DNA from: Limisphaerales bacterium
GTDB taxonomy: Bacteria > Verrucomicrobiota > Verrucomicrobiia > Limisphaerales > UBA11358
Direction: 5' to 3'
Length of the DNA stretch: 6,124 nt
Assembly: GCA_003133815.1 (NCBI GenBank)
Contig: PKZR01000030.1
Location: 1-6,124, forward strand
Under the pieces are notes generated by a model. That model did not search any database and was not told the DNA's origin. It saw only the letters and a program-made list of their open reading frames with translations. This document shows, one piece after another, positions 1 through 6,124 of the stretch (positions are counted from its first letter, which is position 1; the number at the start of each line of letters is the position of its first letter). Made by a program: the position numbers and the translations under genes.

Positions 1-314
1 CCCCATTGGCGGAATTGTTTAATTTCTTCCAGCGGCAAATCGTAGCCCGTCAAATGCAGCAAACTGTAAAGCAACATTGAACCATGTCCGGCTGAAAGGA
101 CAAACCGGTCCCGATTGAACCAATGAGGATTGACTGGATTGTGCTGGAGAAACCGCGTCCACAAAACATAGGCCATCGGCGCAGCACCCATCGGCAAACC
201 CGGATGACCGCTATTGGCTTTCTCCACCGCGTCCACCGACAGGAAACGAATCGTGTTGATGCACAGCTTGTCCAATTGGGCTGGTTCGAGACTTGAAGCC
301 TTTTTTTTACTCAT
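1..314 (-). CDS. tkt: Transketolase, N-terminal part (cut by window edge)
   Basis: This is the first 104 codons of a transketolase, the thiamine-diphosphate enzyme that moves two-carbon ketol units between sugar phosphates in the cytoplasmic non-oxidative pentose phosphate pathway. It starts with ATG at 314 and stays open to the window edge; a full enzyme is about 660-680 residues. Directly visible are the family signature SGHPG (residues 35-39, with the conserved active-site His37), the PMGAAPMAYVLW stretch, NRDRFVLSAGHGSMLLYS with the second conserved His77, and LLHLTGYDL. The N-terminus is lysine-rich (MSKKK, encoded over a run of eight A). A GGGAG sequence lies 14 bases before the ATG, farther than ideal, but no other start codon fits better. 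The gene follows the glucose dehydrogenase-like gene after 67 bases on the same strand, so it may be co-transcribed or have its own promoter. The family call is secure. The symbol is the generic one. Confidence 0.95.
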   Translation of the reverse strand, partial: MSKKKASSLEPAQLDKLCINTIRFLSVDAVEKANSGHPGLPMGAAPMAYVLWTRFLQHNPVNPHWFNRDRFVLSAGHGSMLLYSLLHLTGYDLPLEEIKQFRQW

Positions 315-328
315 AAATATGATTGTTT

Positions 329-333
329 CTCCC
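329..333 (-). promoter_or_regulatory. Possible ribosome binding site of transketolase
   Basis: GGGAG on the minus strand, followed by 14 bases before the ATG at 314. The sequence is a good Shine-Dalgarno match but the spacing is longer than the usual 5-9 bases. Translation from this site may be inefficient, or the match may be fortuitous. Confidence 0.4.
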
Positions 334-338
334 AATCG

Positions 339-355
339 GTTTAATGAAATTAAAC
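339..355. repeat. AT-rich perfect inverted repeat between the SDR and transketolase genes
   Basis: Arms of 7 bp (GTTTAAT and ATTAAAC) flank a 3-base loop (GAA). It is the only clear dyad in the 67-base gap (315-381). It is AT-rich with no following T run on the minus strand, so it is a poor terminator. It could be a protein-binding site or part of a transketolase promoter, since TGTTTAAT on the minus strand resembles a weak extended -10 element. Its function is unknown. Confidence 0.4.
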
Positions 356-381
356 ATCTTCGCGTTGAAATTGTTCCATGA

Positions 382-1164
382 TCAGCCACCGTGGGCGAAG
401 TCGGGATAATCCGTCATGCCGCCGTCCACGAAGACCGTGCGCCCAGTGACATAAGAAGCTGCGTCCGAAACGAGCACCACGACCATGCGGGCAATTTCGT
501 CTGGCTCGCCAATTCGTTTCAATGGAATTTTCTCCAGCAGGTCTTTCATGTTTTTGCGATTGCTCCAGACGGAGCGATTGATCGGCGTTTTGATCGCGCC
601 CGGACCAACCGCCAGCACGCGCACTCCGTGAGGCGCGGCTTCCTGGGCCAGAGTTTTGGTCAACATGCTGACGGCCGCCTTGCTCGCCGTGTAGGCGCTA
701 TGTCCAGACCAGGCGATTTCTTCATGCACCGAAGTGGTGCTCAACACGACGCCGCTTTTCTGCGGCACCATGCGTTTCAGGGCTTCGTGGGCACAATAGA
801 AAGCGCCAAATAAATTCACCTCGATTACTTCTCGCCACGTAACAATATCGGCTTTCCAAGCCAAGGTGCTCGCGCCATCAATACCAGCGTTGTTGATGAG
901 AATATCTATTCCGCCCCACGCCGCATCCATCTGCCGGAACAATTTTCCGACTGCCCTGGGATCGGAAACATCCGCCTGAATTGAGATTGCTTCGCCGTGC
1001 TTTTTTGTGATCGTCTTCACGAGCGCAACCGCTGCTTTGGGATGGCCCACATAATTGATCGCCACTTTTGCGCCGGCTTCGGCCAGAGCCAGTGCAATCG
1101 CCGCACCGATGCCGGAATTGCCGCCCGTGACGAGCGCGCGTTTGCCTTCAAGTGTGATGTTCAT
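382..1164 (-). CDS. Glucose 1-dehydrogenase-like short-chain dehydrogenase/reductase
   Basis: A classical SDR of 260 residues, predicted to be a soluble cytoplasmic NAD(P)-dependent oxidoreductase. Visible are the cofactor motif TGGNSGIG (13-20), DVS around residues 65-67, NNAG (91-94), Asn117, and the catalytic Ser145, Tyr158 and Lys162 in YTASK. Resemblance to Bacillus glucose 1-dehydrogenase (about 261 residues) is unusually close: SVHE (145-148), GPGAIKTPIN (188-196 region), IGEPDEIA, SYVTG and the tail DGGMTDYPDF match, and the catalytic residues keep the same numbers. The likely reaction is beta-D-glucose to gluconolactone, but SDR substrates are hard to predict and another sugar or alcohol is possible. 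Residue 39, Arg in the Bacillus enzyme as I recall it, is Val here, which may favour NAD over NADP. The ATG at 1164 has a good AAAGGA site 5 bases upstream and sits 18 bases after the NADH dehydrogenase-like gene, so the two are probably one operon. Confidence 0.9.
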   Translation of the reverse strand: MNITLEGKRALVTGGNSGIGAAIALALAEAGAKVAINYVGHPKAAVALVKTITKKHGEAISIQADVSDPRAVGKLFRQMDAAWGGIDILINNAGIDGASTLAWKADIVTWREVIEVNLFGAFYCAHEALKRMVPQKSGVVLSTTSVHEEIAWSGHSAYTASKAAVSMLTKTLAQEAAPHGVRVLAVGPGAIKTPINRSVWSNRKNMKDLLEKIPLKRIGEPDEIARMVVVLVSDAASYVTGRTVFVDGGMTDYPDFAHGG

Positions 1165-1169
1165 GATCG

Positions 1170-1175
1170 TCCTTT
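1170..1175 (-). promoter_or_regulatory. Ribosome binding site of the SDR gene
   Basis: AAAGGA on the minus strand, 5 bases before the ATG at 1164 and wholly inside the 18-base gap after the preceding stop codon. It is the clearest Shine-Dalgarno sequence in the window and fixes the SDR start. Confidence 0.75.
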
Positions 1176-1182
1176 GTTTTTG

Positions 1183-2508
1183 TCATTTGGTTTCTGCGCG
1201 TTCAATACCTGCATTCGACGACTGTTCTTTCGACAGCCGAAGTTGAACAATATTCGGCGGAAAGGGAATGTTACAGGCCCAGCTAATGGCCACTTCGAGC
1301 TTGCGACTGAACGTCGGCAGTTTGAATAAATAAATTCCCCGCCATAAAAACCACGCGATGAAGCCGGACAGTTTGACTCCGTAAATCACCGCCACCGCGT
1401 TGCGATGGCCGATGCTGGCGAGCATTCCGCGCGGATGAAAATTAAATGGCTTCGTCGTTTCGCCGCGCGTGACGCATTGAAGATTTTCAGCCAACTGACG
1501 CGCCTGCTGCACTGCGAATTGCGCTGTCGCAGGGCTTGGCCGGCCATCGTAGGCGTTGGGAATAAACGCACAGTCGCCAAGACCCCAGAGATTGGCCGTG
1601 CCACTCACCTTCATGTCCGGGTCGGTCTTCAGCCGGTCTTTTTCCAACGTGAGACCCAAGCCTTTGATCAGCGGATGTGTCTCCGTGCCCACCGTGCAGA
1701 CAATCATTCCCGTCTCGATCCGCTCGCCTGAAGTCAGATGCACCGCGACGGAGTCAACTTTTTTAGCCGACGTTTCCAATCGCACTTTGATTCCGTTTTG
1801 CCGGAGTTTCCTCAATGTAAATTTGGACAGTGATTCGTGATGCAACTCCGGCAACAATTGATTGCCCTCCTGCAACAAAACAACGTGCGGGGTTTCATGC
1901 TTCAACTCTGGATAGAACCGGCGGATCGCCCGCATCAAATCCGCAATATGTCCGGCAATCTCCACTCCGCTGAAGCCTCCGCCAATGACGACCACGGTGA
2001 GCAGCCGCTGGCGCACCTCCGCATCCGGCTCGGTCGCGGCGGCTTCAAAGTTGCCGATCAAATCGTTGCCCATGACGATTGCGTCCATGACCGTTTTCAA
2101 CGCATAGCCCCGCGAAGCAAGTCCCGGAATTTCCTCCAGATTTGCCGCAGCACCACACGCCAGCACCAACTGCGTGTAGCGCATTGAAGCCACTGTTCCG
2201 TCCCGGCGAAGATAATGCGCCTCGTTTTTTTCGCGATCAATCCGGCTGACGCGCGCCTCCAGCCACTTCGTGCGCCACGTCAACTGCCGGCCCGCAATGA
2301 CGACATGCAGCGGAGAAATAGTTCGCCCTACCACTTCCGGGAGCATGGGCGTGAAAACCAAATGATTGTCAGCGCTAAGAACAACAATCTTTATTTGTGT
2401 CGGCAGCAAGCGTTCGAGGCGTTGCGCCAAAGTCACTCCGGCAAAACCGCCGCCCACAATCACAATCCTTTCGGAAAGGTCTGGCGCGATGGCTTCTCGT
2501 TTCTTCAT
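1183..2508 (-). CDS. Type II NADH dehydrogenase-like FAD/NAD(P)-dependent oxidoreductase
   Basis: A 441-residue flavoprotein of the pyridine nucleotide-disulphide oxidoreductase fold, most like NDH-2. These enzymes pass electrons from NADH to membrane quinone without pumping protons. In order: FAD-binding RIVIVGGGFAG (GGGFAG at 19-24), the NDH-2-type segment NHLVFTPMLPEVVG (about 48-61), the second nucleotide fold VVVIGGGFSGVEIAG (GGGFSG at 176-181) for NADH, and the FAD-contacting LWGLGDCAFIPN (Gly-Asp at 311-312) followed by PATAQFAVQQA. A hydrophobic, aromatic stretch near the C-terminus (GVKLSGFIAWFLW onward, about 377-398) fits the amphipathic membrane anchor of NDH-2. No redox CxxC is seen, which argues against a disulphide reductase. 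I chose the ATG at 2508; an in-frame GTG at 2544 would add 12 residues. Neither start has a clear Shine-Dalgarno sequence, so the start is uncertain. Related ferredoxin or sulphide:quinone reductases are less likely. Confidence 0.88.
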   Translation of the reverse strand: MKKREAIAPDLSERIVIVGGGFAGVTLAQRLERLLPTQIKIVVLSADNHLVFTPMLPEVVGRTISPLHVVIAGRQLTWRTKWLEARVSRIDREKNEAHYLRRDGTVASMRYTQLVLACGAAANLEEIPGLASRGYALKTVMDAIVMGNDLIGNFEAAATEPDAEVRQRLLTVVVIGGGFSGVEIAGHIADLMRAIRRFYPELKHETPHVVLLQEGNQLLPELHHESLSKFTLRKLRQNGIKVRLETSAKKVDSVAVHLTSGERIETGMIVCTVGTETHPLIKGLGLTLEKDRLKTDPDMKVSGTANLWGLGDCAFIPNAYDGRPSPATAQFAVQQARQLAENLQCVTRGETTKPFNFHPRGMLASIGHRNAVAVIYGVKLSGFIAWFLWRGIYLFKLPTFSRKLEVAISWACNIPFPPNIVQLRLSKEQSSNAGIERAETK

Positions 2509-2551
2509 GTTCAAGCGACCGTGGCGATTCCGACCACGCGACACTCTGAAA

Positions 2552-2580
2552 ATTTTATCTTTTGGACGCGGAAAAATGAA
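2552..2580 (-). promoter_or_regulatory. Candidate promoter of the NADH dehydrogenase-like/SDR pair
   Basis: On the minus strand TTCATT (2580-2575) and TAAAAT (2557-2552, within GATAAAAT) are 17 bases apart, a sigma-70-like arrangement with weak matches. A transcript from here would begin close to the GTG at 2544, which favours the ATG at 2508 as the true start. It overlaps the terminator-like hairpin of the upstream gene. This rests on pattern only, and promoter consensus in this organism is unknown. Confidence 0.25.
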
Positions 2581-2597
2581 TGGGGTGAATACCCCAT
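2571..2597 (-). terminator. Terminator-like hairpin after the efflux channel gene
   Basis: A perfect 7-bp inverted repeat (ATGGGGT and ACCCCAT, 4-base loop, 2580-2597) begins 14 bases beyond the stop codon of the outer-membrane channel gene. In the minus-strand transcript it is followed after two bases by five T residues (2576-2572). This fits a short Rho-independent terminator ending the efflux operon. The 18-bp dyad could instead be an operator or activator site, as it lies just upstream of a candidate promoter. Confidence 0.45.
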
Positions 2598-2610
2598 GAA
2601 ATTTTTGGAA

Positions 2611-4077
2611 CTACTTAACGACCGTCGTCTCCACTTCCCAACCGCCGCCGAGGGCGCGGTAAAGTTGCACGACCGCTAGTAGTTGATTGAGTTGAAATTG
2701 CACCAGCGAATTTTCCGCTGGAAAAAGCAACTGCTGTTCCTGCAAAACTTCATAGTAATCCGCGTGGCCCATGCGATAGCGCTCCATCGAGATTTTCACG
2801 GCTATTTTGTAGGCTTCAACGGCACGGCCTTGTTCCGTCCGTGCGCTGGCGGATTTTTCACGCGAAATCAAGGCATCAGAAATCTCCTGAAAGGCATTCA
2901 ACACGCTGGCTTGATACTGCAACGCAAATTGTTCGCGCACGGCGCGGGCTTGCGCATATTGCGCGCGAAGCTGGCCGCCGTGAAAAAGCGGTCCGGTCAG
3001 ACCGGCCGCAATGCCCCAGGCCACATCCCCGCCGGAGGTGAACGCGGAAAGTTCCGGGCTGACTTCGCCAAACAACCCCGTGAGATTCAGTTGTGGGAAA
3101 AAATTAGCTTTCGCCACGCCGACTTCTGCGTTGGCCGAACGCAATTGCTGTTCGGCTTCGCGGATGTCCGGTCGTCGTTCCAGCAACTCGGACGGCAAAC
3201 CGGACGGCACCTCCGGCGGCACTTGTTTTTCGAGCGAAGCATTTCCGCGCAGAATTGCGCCGGGATTTTGTCCGAGCAAAACGCTTAATTGATTTTCCTG
3301 CAAAGCAATCTGTTGTTCGAGTTCGGGAATCGTCGCGGCGGCCGCGTCCATCAGCGCTTCGGCAGACGACGTTTCCAGTTTCGACGCTACGCCGCCTTGC
3401 AACCGCTCGTTGAAAATGTTCAGGCTTTCGCCGAATGAATTAGTGCTTTCTCGCGCAATCTCAAGCTGCCGATCCAGCGCGAGCAATTGAAAATAATTTT
3501 GCGCGACTTCTCCGATGAGCGAAATCATCACGTCGCGCCGGGCTTCTTCGCTCGCAAAGAATTGCGCGCGGGCGGATTCATTCAGCCGGCGAATGCGTCC
3601 CCACAAATCAATTTCCCACGAGGCGTTCACGTCGGCTGCAAAAACATTGCCAATCGTGCCGGTAGGTGACGGGGTGTTTCCGCCGCCGACATTTTGCCCG
3701 CGGCTGGCATTTGCAGCGTAATCCAATTGCGGGAAAAATCCGGCACGCGCTTCCGCTGCCATCGCGCGCGCCTGCTCAACACGCGTGACGGCGATTCGTA
3801 GATCGTAATTGTTGGTCAGCGCGGTGCGAATCAGAATTTGCAACGTGTCATCTTGAAAAACCTGCCACCATGGCAGGCTGGCGAACGAGTTTGTGGAAAT
3901 TGTGGTTTCGCCGCGAAACGCCGCCGGCGCATTGATGGGCGGACGTTTGTAATTGGGTCCAACCGCGCAACCGCCAACTAAAATCCAAAGCCCAAAGCCC
4001 AAAGCCCAAAGCCCAACGGCGCGAGCCTTTGGCAGATTTAGGGCATTGAACATGAGGCTTTGGATTAACTTTTTCAT
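2611..4077 (-). CDS. RND efflux system outer-membrane lipoprotein (NodT/OprM family)
   Basis: A 488-residue outer-membrane channel of the TolC-like outer membrane efflux protein family, usual in length. As a trimer it would form the exit duct of the tripartite pump whose inner-membrane part is the preceding gene. The N-terminus has a lipoprotein signal: hydrophobic core at residues 21-34, lipobox VGGC and lipidated Cys37, followed by the typical VGPNYKRP. Two efflux-protein repeats follow. The first includes LPWWQVFQDDTLQILI, ASWEIDLWGR and LLALDRQLEIA. The second includes LLERRPDIREAEQQLRSAN, AKANFFPQLNLTG, FQEISDALIS and the end motif LYRALGGGWEVE. The ATG at 4077 overlaps the pump's stop codon (ATGA) and has GGAG 8 bases upstream (4086-4089), so it is preferred over Met9, which lacks a ribosome site. 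The signal-peptide core is encoded by a 7-bp tandem repeat whose copy number controls the reading frame. The substrate cannot be inferred. Confidence 0.95.
   Translation of the reverse strand: MKKLIQSLMFNALNLPKARAVGLWALGFGLWILVGGCAVGPNYKRPPINAPAAFRGETTISTNSFASLPWWQVFQDDTLQILIRTALTNNYDLRIAVTRVEQARAMAAEARAGFFPQLDYAANASRGQNVGGGNTPSPTGTIGNVFAADVNASWEIDLWGRIRRLNESARAQFFASEEARRDVMISLIGEVAQNYFQLLALDRQLEIARESTNSFGESLNIFNERLQGGVASKLETSSAEALMDAAAATIPELEQQIALQENQLSVLLGQNPGAILRGNASLEKQVPPEVPSGLPSELLERRPDIREAEQQLRSANAEVGVAKANFFPQLNLTGLFGEVSPELSAFTSGGDVAWGIAAGLTGPLFHGGQLRAQYAQARAVREQFALQYQASVLNAFQEISDALISREKSASARTEQGRAVEAYKIAVKISMERYRMGHADYYEVLQEQQLLFPAENSLVQFQLNQLLAVVQLYRALGGGWEVETTVVK
3982..4066. repeat. 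11-bp inverted repeat linking the gene start to the tandem repeat
   Basis: AATCCAAAGCC at 3982-3992 and its exact reverse complement GGCTTTGGATT at 4056-4066 enclose 63 bases. In the channel mRNA the 5' arm starts 12 bases into the gene (codons 4-8). It can pair over 11 bp with the end of the tandem repeat, or over about 8 bp with earlier repeat units. A translation-modulating hairpin is possible but unproven. Confidence 0.55.
3985..4016. repeat. 7-bp tandem repeat inside the lipoprotein signal-peptide coding region
   Basis: Four complete copies of CCAAAGC and a partial fifth (CCAA) on the plus strand, 32 bp with no mismatch. The minus strand reads GCTTTGG and spans codons 21-31 of the channel gene. 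Because 7 and 3 share no factor, three units make a 21-bp, seven-residue period (LWALGFG). One unit more or less shifts the frame. Confidence 0.9.
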
Positions 4078-6124
4078 CCGTTCGGCTCCGGCGGTTTTGC
4101 CGCATGCTCTGCCCGGGTTTTCTTGCTGAAACGCGCCGCGACTTTTTCAACGACGGAAAACGTGACCGGCACAATGAAAATGTCCACGAAGGTTGCGCCC
4201 AACATGCCGCCGATGACGACGGTGCCGAGGGTTTGGCGCGAAACACCACCAGAACCGGATGCGAGCCAGAGCGGAACGCAGCCGAGAATAAATGCAAACG
4301 ACGTCATTAAAATCGGGCGCAGCCGGATTCGCGCGCCGGTCAGCGCGGCTTCAGCAATCGGTTTGCCTTTTTCGTATTCTATTTTGGCGAAGGAAATGAT
4401 GAGGATGGCATTTTTGGCGGCGAGGCCGATCAGCATGATCAAACCAATTTGCACATAAACATTGTTTTGAAAGCCGCGCAGGGTCAATGCCAGGAACGCG
4501 CCCAAAATGGCCGTGGGCGTGCCGAGCAAAACACCCACGGGCAGCGACCAGCTTTCAAATTGCGCGGCGAGAATCAGAAAAACGCACAGGACCGAAAGAC
4601 TGAAAATGAGCACGGGCGAAACGCCGGCCGCCGCTTGCTGTTCCTGGAAGGACATGCCGAAATAATCATGGCCGATGCCCGGCGGCATCGTTCGCTTGAA
4701 AACTTCCTCGAGCGCTTTCGTTGCCTGGCCGGAGCTGTAACCGGGCGCGGCCGCGCCGTTGATTTGCGCGCAGGTATATTCGTTGTAGTGCATGACAAAT
4801 TCGGGGCCGGTGCGATGTTGAATTTCCGTGAACGCCGAGAGCGGAACGGCTTGTCCCTGATTATTGCGCACGTAAAACTGCAAAACATTTTCAGCGCGGG
4901 CGCGATATTGGTCTTCGGCTTCCACATAAACCTGCCATTGCCGCCCAAAGCGGTTGAAATAATTCACAAAGTTTCCACCCATGAAAGTTTGCAGCGTGCT
5001 GTAAACGTCATTGAGCGGAACGCCCAGTTTCAAAACTTTGTCACGGTCCACCTTGACGAACACCTGCGGCACGCTTGGCAGATACGTCGTCATGATGCCG
5101 GACAATTCAGGACGCTTGCGCGCGGCGGCCATGAACTTGTCCAGGTTTTGCGTGAGAAAGGCCGGGTCCTGGCTGCCGGAGCGGTCTTCCAGCATCATGG
5201 TGAAACCGCCGGACGTGCCGACGCCGGGAATGGACGGCGGTGAAAATGCTGCCGCCGTCGCCTCCGGCAGCTTGGCCAGTTCGGCGTTGAGGTGCTTGTT
5301 GATCGCCGTGATCTGTTCCTCGGATTTTGTCCGCTCGCTCCAAGGTTTGAGCGTCACGAAAAAGAAGGCGTTGTAAGTGGCCTGCACCTGACTCAGCAGG
5401 CTGAAACCTTCGACGGTGGTGCAATATTTAACGCCCGGCGTGCTTTGTATGATCGCCTCAATTTTTTTGCAAACAGCGTCGGTGCGTTCGAGCGACGCGG
5501 CGTAGGGCAGTTGCGCGACGGCAAAAATGTAGCCCTGGTCTTCCACCGGCAGAAATGCGCCCGGCAACCGCGCGCCGAGCAAAAGCGCGACGGTTAGAAT
5601 CATCGCGAGCATGATGATGGTGAAAAGGCTTTTACGGATCAGCGTGCCGACGACTTTGAGGTAACCATCGCGCGTTTTATCGAAGACACGATTGAACCAG
5701 TCGTAAAACTTTCCGAGCGGTCCGCGCTTTTTATTTTTGTCCTTTGGTTTGAGCAACATCGCCGCGAGCGCGGGACTCAGCGACAGCGCGTTGAACGCGG
5801 ACAGCATCACGGAAATCACAATGGTCAGCGCGAATTGCTGGTAAAGCCGACCGGTGATGCCCGCGATGAAAATGGTCGGAACAAAAACCGCCGCGAGAAT
5901 GAGCGCGAGCGAAACGACCGGGCCGGCGACTTCTTCCATCGCCTTGAGTGCGGCGTCTTTGGGCTTCATGCCGTCATCGATATGCCGTTCAGTGGCTTCG
6001 ACGACAACAATGGCGTCGTCCACCACCAGCCCGATGGCCAGCACGAGTCCAAATAGAGACAGCGTGTTGATGGAAAATCCAAGCGCCGGAAACACAATGA
6101 AGGTGCCCACCAGCGAAACCGGCA
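4074..6124 (-). CDS. RND multidrug efflux transporter, HAE1 (AcrB-like) family, N-terminus outside window
   Basis: The last 680 or so residues of an inner-membrane proton-driven pump; full family members are about 1,040 residues, so roughly the first 370 are missing. Numbering from the GTG at 6110, which is an internal codon and not a start: Asp31-Asp32 in LAIGLVVDDAIVVVE, Lys566 in LAAKNAILI, Arg596 and Thr603 in RLRPILMTS correspond to the proton-relay residues of AcrB (D407, D408, K940, R971, T978). Also visible are FLPVEDQG at the start of the second periplasmic half (about 187), the porter-domain SPPSIPGVGTSGGF (290-303) and LAAQFESW (514-521). Hydrophobic segments fit the remaining transmembrane helices 4-12. 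The C-terminal tail is short and charged. The stop TGA overlaps the next ATG by four bases, indicating translational coupling to the channel gene. The switch-loop region (235-248) differs from AcrB. The substrate is unknown: drugs, solvents or bile-like amphiphiles are typical of the family. Confidence 0.96.
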   Translation of the reverse strand, partial: PVSLVGTFIVFPALGFSINTLSLFGLVLAIGLVVDDAIVVVEATERHIDDGMKPKDAALKAMEEVAGPVVSLALILAAVFVPTIFIAGITGRLYQQFALTIVISVMLSAFNALSLSPALAAMLLKPKDKNKKRGPLGKFYDWFNRVFDKTRDGYLKVVGTLIRKSLFTIIMLAMILTVALLLGARLPGAFLPVEDQGYIFAVAQLPYAASLERTDAVCKKIEAIIQSTPGVKYCTTVEGFSLLSQVQATYNAFFFVTLKPWSERTKSEEQITAINKHLNAELAKLPEATAAAFSPPSIPGVGTSGGFTMMLEDRSGSQDPAFLTQNLDKFMAAARKRPELSGIMTTYLPSVPQVFVKVDRDKVLKLGVPLNDVYSTLQTFMGGNFVNYFNRFGRQWQVYVEAEDQYRARAENVLQFYVRNNQGQAVPLSAFTEIQHRTGPEFVMHYNEYTCAQINGAAAPGYSSGQATKALEEVFKRTMPPGIGHDYFGMSFQEQQAAAGVSPVLIFSLSVLCVFLILAAQFESWSLPVGVLLGTPTAILGAFLALTLRGFQNNVYVQIGLIMLIGLAAKNAILIISFAKIEYEKGKPIAEAALTGARIRLRPILMTSFAFILGCVPLWLASGSGGVSRQTLGTVVIGGMLGATFVDIFIVPVTFSVVEKVAARFSKKTRAEHAAKPPEPNG

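Noticed and set aside
301..308. Run of eight T (A on the coding strand) at transketolase codons 3-5, a possible slippage site
   Set aside because: Lys-rich N-termini commonly produce such runs, no downstream stimulatory structure is evident, and no functional product from a shifted frame is recognised.
2509..2544. 12-residue extension of the NADH dehydrogenase-like protein from a GTG at 2544
   Set aside because: The extension is Arg-rich with no homology I recognise, has no ribosome site, and would start almost at the candidate transcript start. The ATG at 2508 is preferred but not proven.
2683..3288. 201-codon open frame on the plus strand opposite the efflux channel gene
   Set aside because: No recognisable motif, and it lies fully inside a confident gene on the minus strand.
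3848..4297. 149-codon open frame on the minus strand in a shifted frame across the pump-channel junction
   Set aside because: It reads both the pump and channel genes out of frame and has no independent family signature. Its last part is useful only as the frame that would be entered if the 7-bp repeat gained one unit.
4449..5243. 264-codon open frame on the plus strand opposite the RND pump gene
   Set aside because: It is antisense to a strongly recognised pump gene, its product is rich in Arg, His and Gln without any family motif, and it fits a shadow of GC-biased codon use on the other strand.

Overview
The window is a gene-dense bacterial stretch in which every supported gene lies on the minus strand, so transcription runs from position 6124 down to 1. 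It contains five protein genes, two of them cut by the window edges. No RNA gene, insertion sequence, CRISPR array or phage gene is visible. The composition is moderately GC-rich. The protein variants and the heptanucleotide repeat suggest a Gram-negative soil or freshwater bacterium, possibly Verrucomicrobiota. That placement is an impression and was not tested.

Region 4074-6124 holds the C-terminal two thirds of an RND (HAE1, AcrB-like) multidrug efflux transporter. Its stop overlaps, as ATGA, the start of a NodT-type outer-membrane efflux lipoprotein (2611-4077). Together they are the inner pump and outer channel of a tripartite exporter. The periplasmic adaptor is not in the window and is expected upstream of position 6124. 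A terminator-like hairpin (about 2571-2597) follows the channel gene.

Region 382-2508 holds a type II NADH dehydrogenase-like flavoprotein (1183-2508) and, 18 bases later, a short-chain dehydrogenase very like Bacillus glucose 1-dehydrogenase (382-1164). The pair could form a short redox path: sugar oxidation makes NAD(P)H and the flavoprotein returns its electrons to quinone. The first 104 codons of a transketolase (1-314) follow after a 67-base gap, adding a pentose-phosphate enzyme.

The most unusual signal is a 7-bp tandem repeat (about 4.6 copies, 3985-4016) that encodes the hydrophobic core of the channel lipoprotein's signal peptide. Seven is not a multiple of three, so gain or loss of one unit would break the gene, and both outcomes can be predicted exactly. 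An 11-bp inverted match to the repeat lies just inside the start codon. Otherwise the window looks like ordinary chromosomal content, and I do not see a wholly new system in it.
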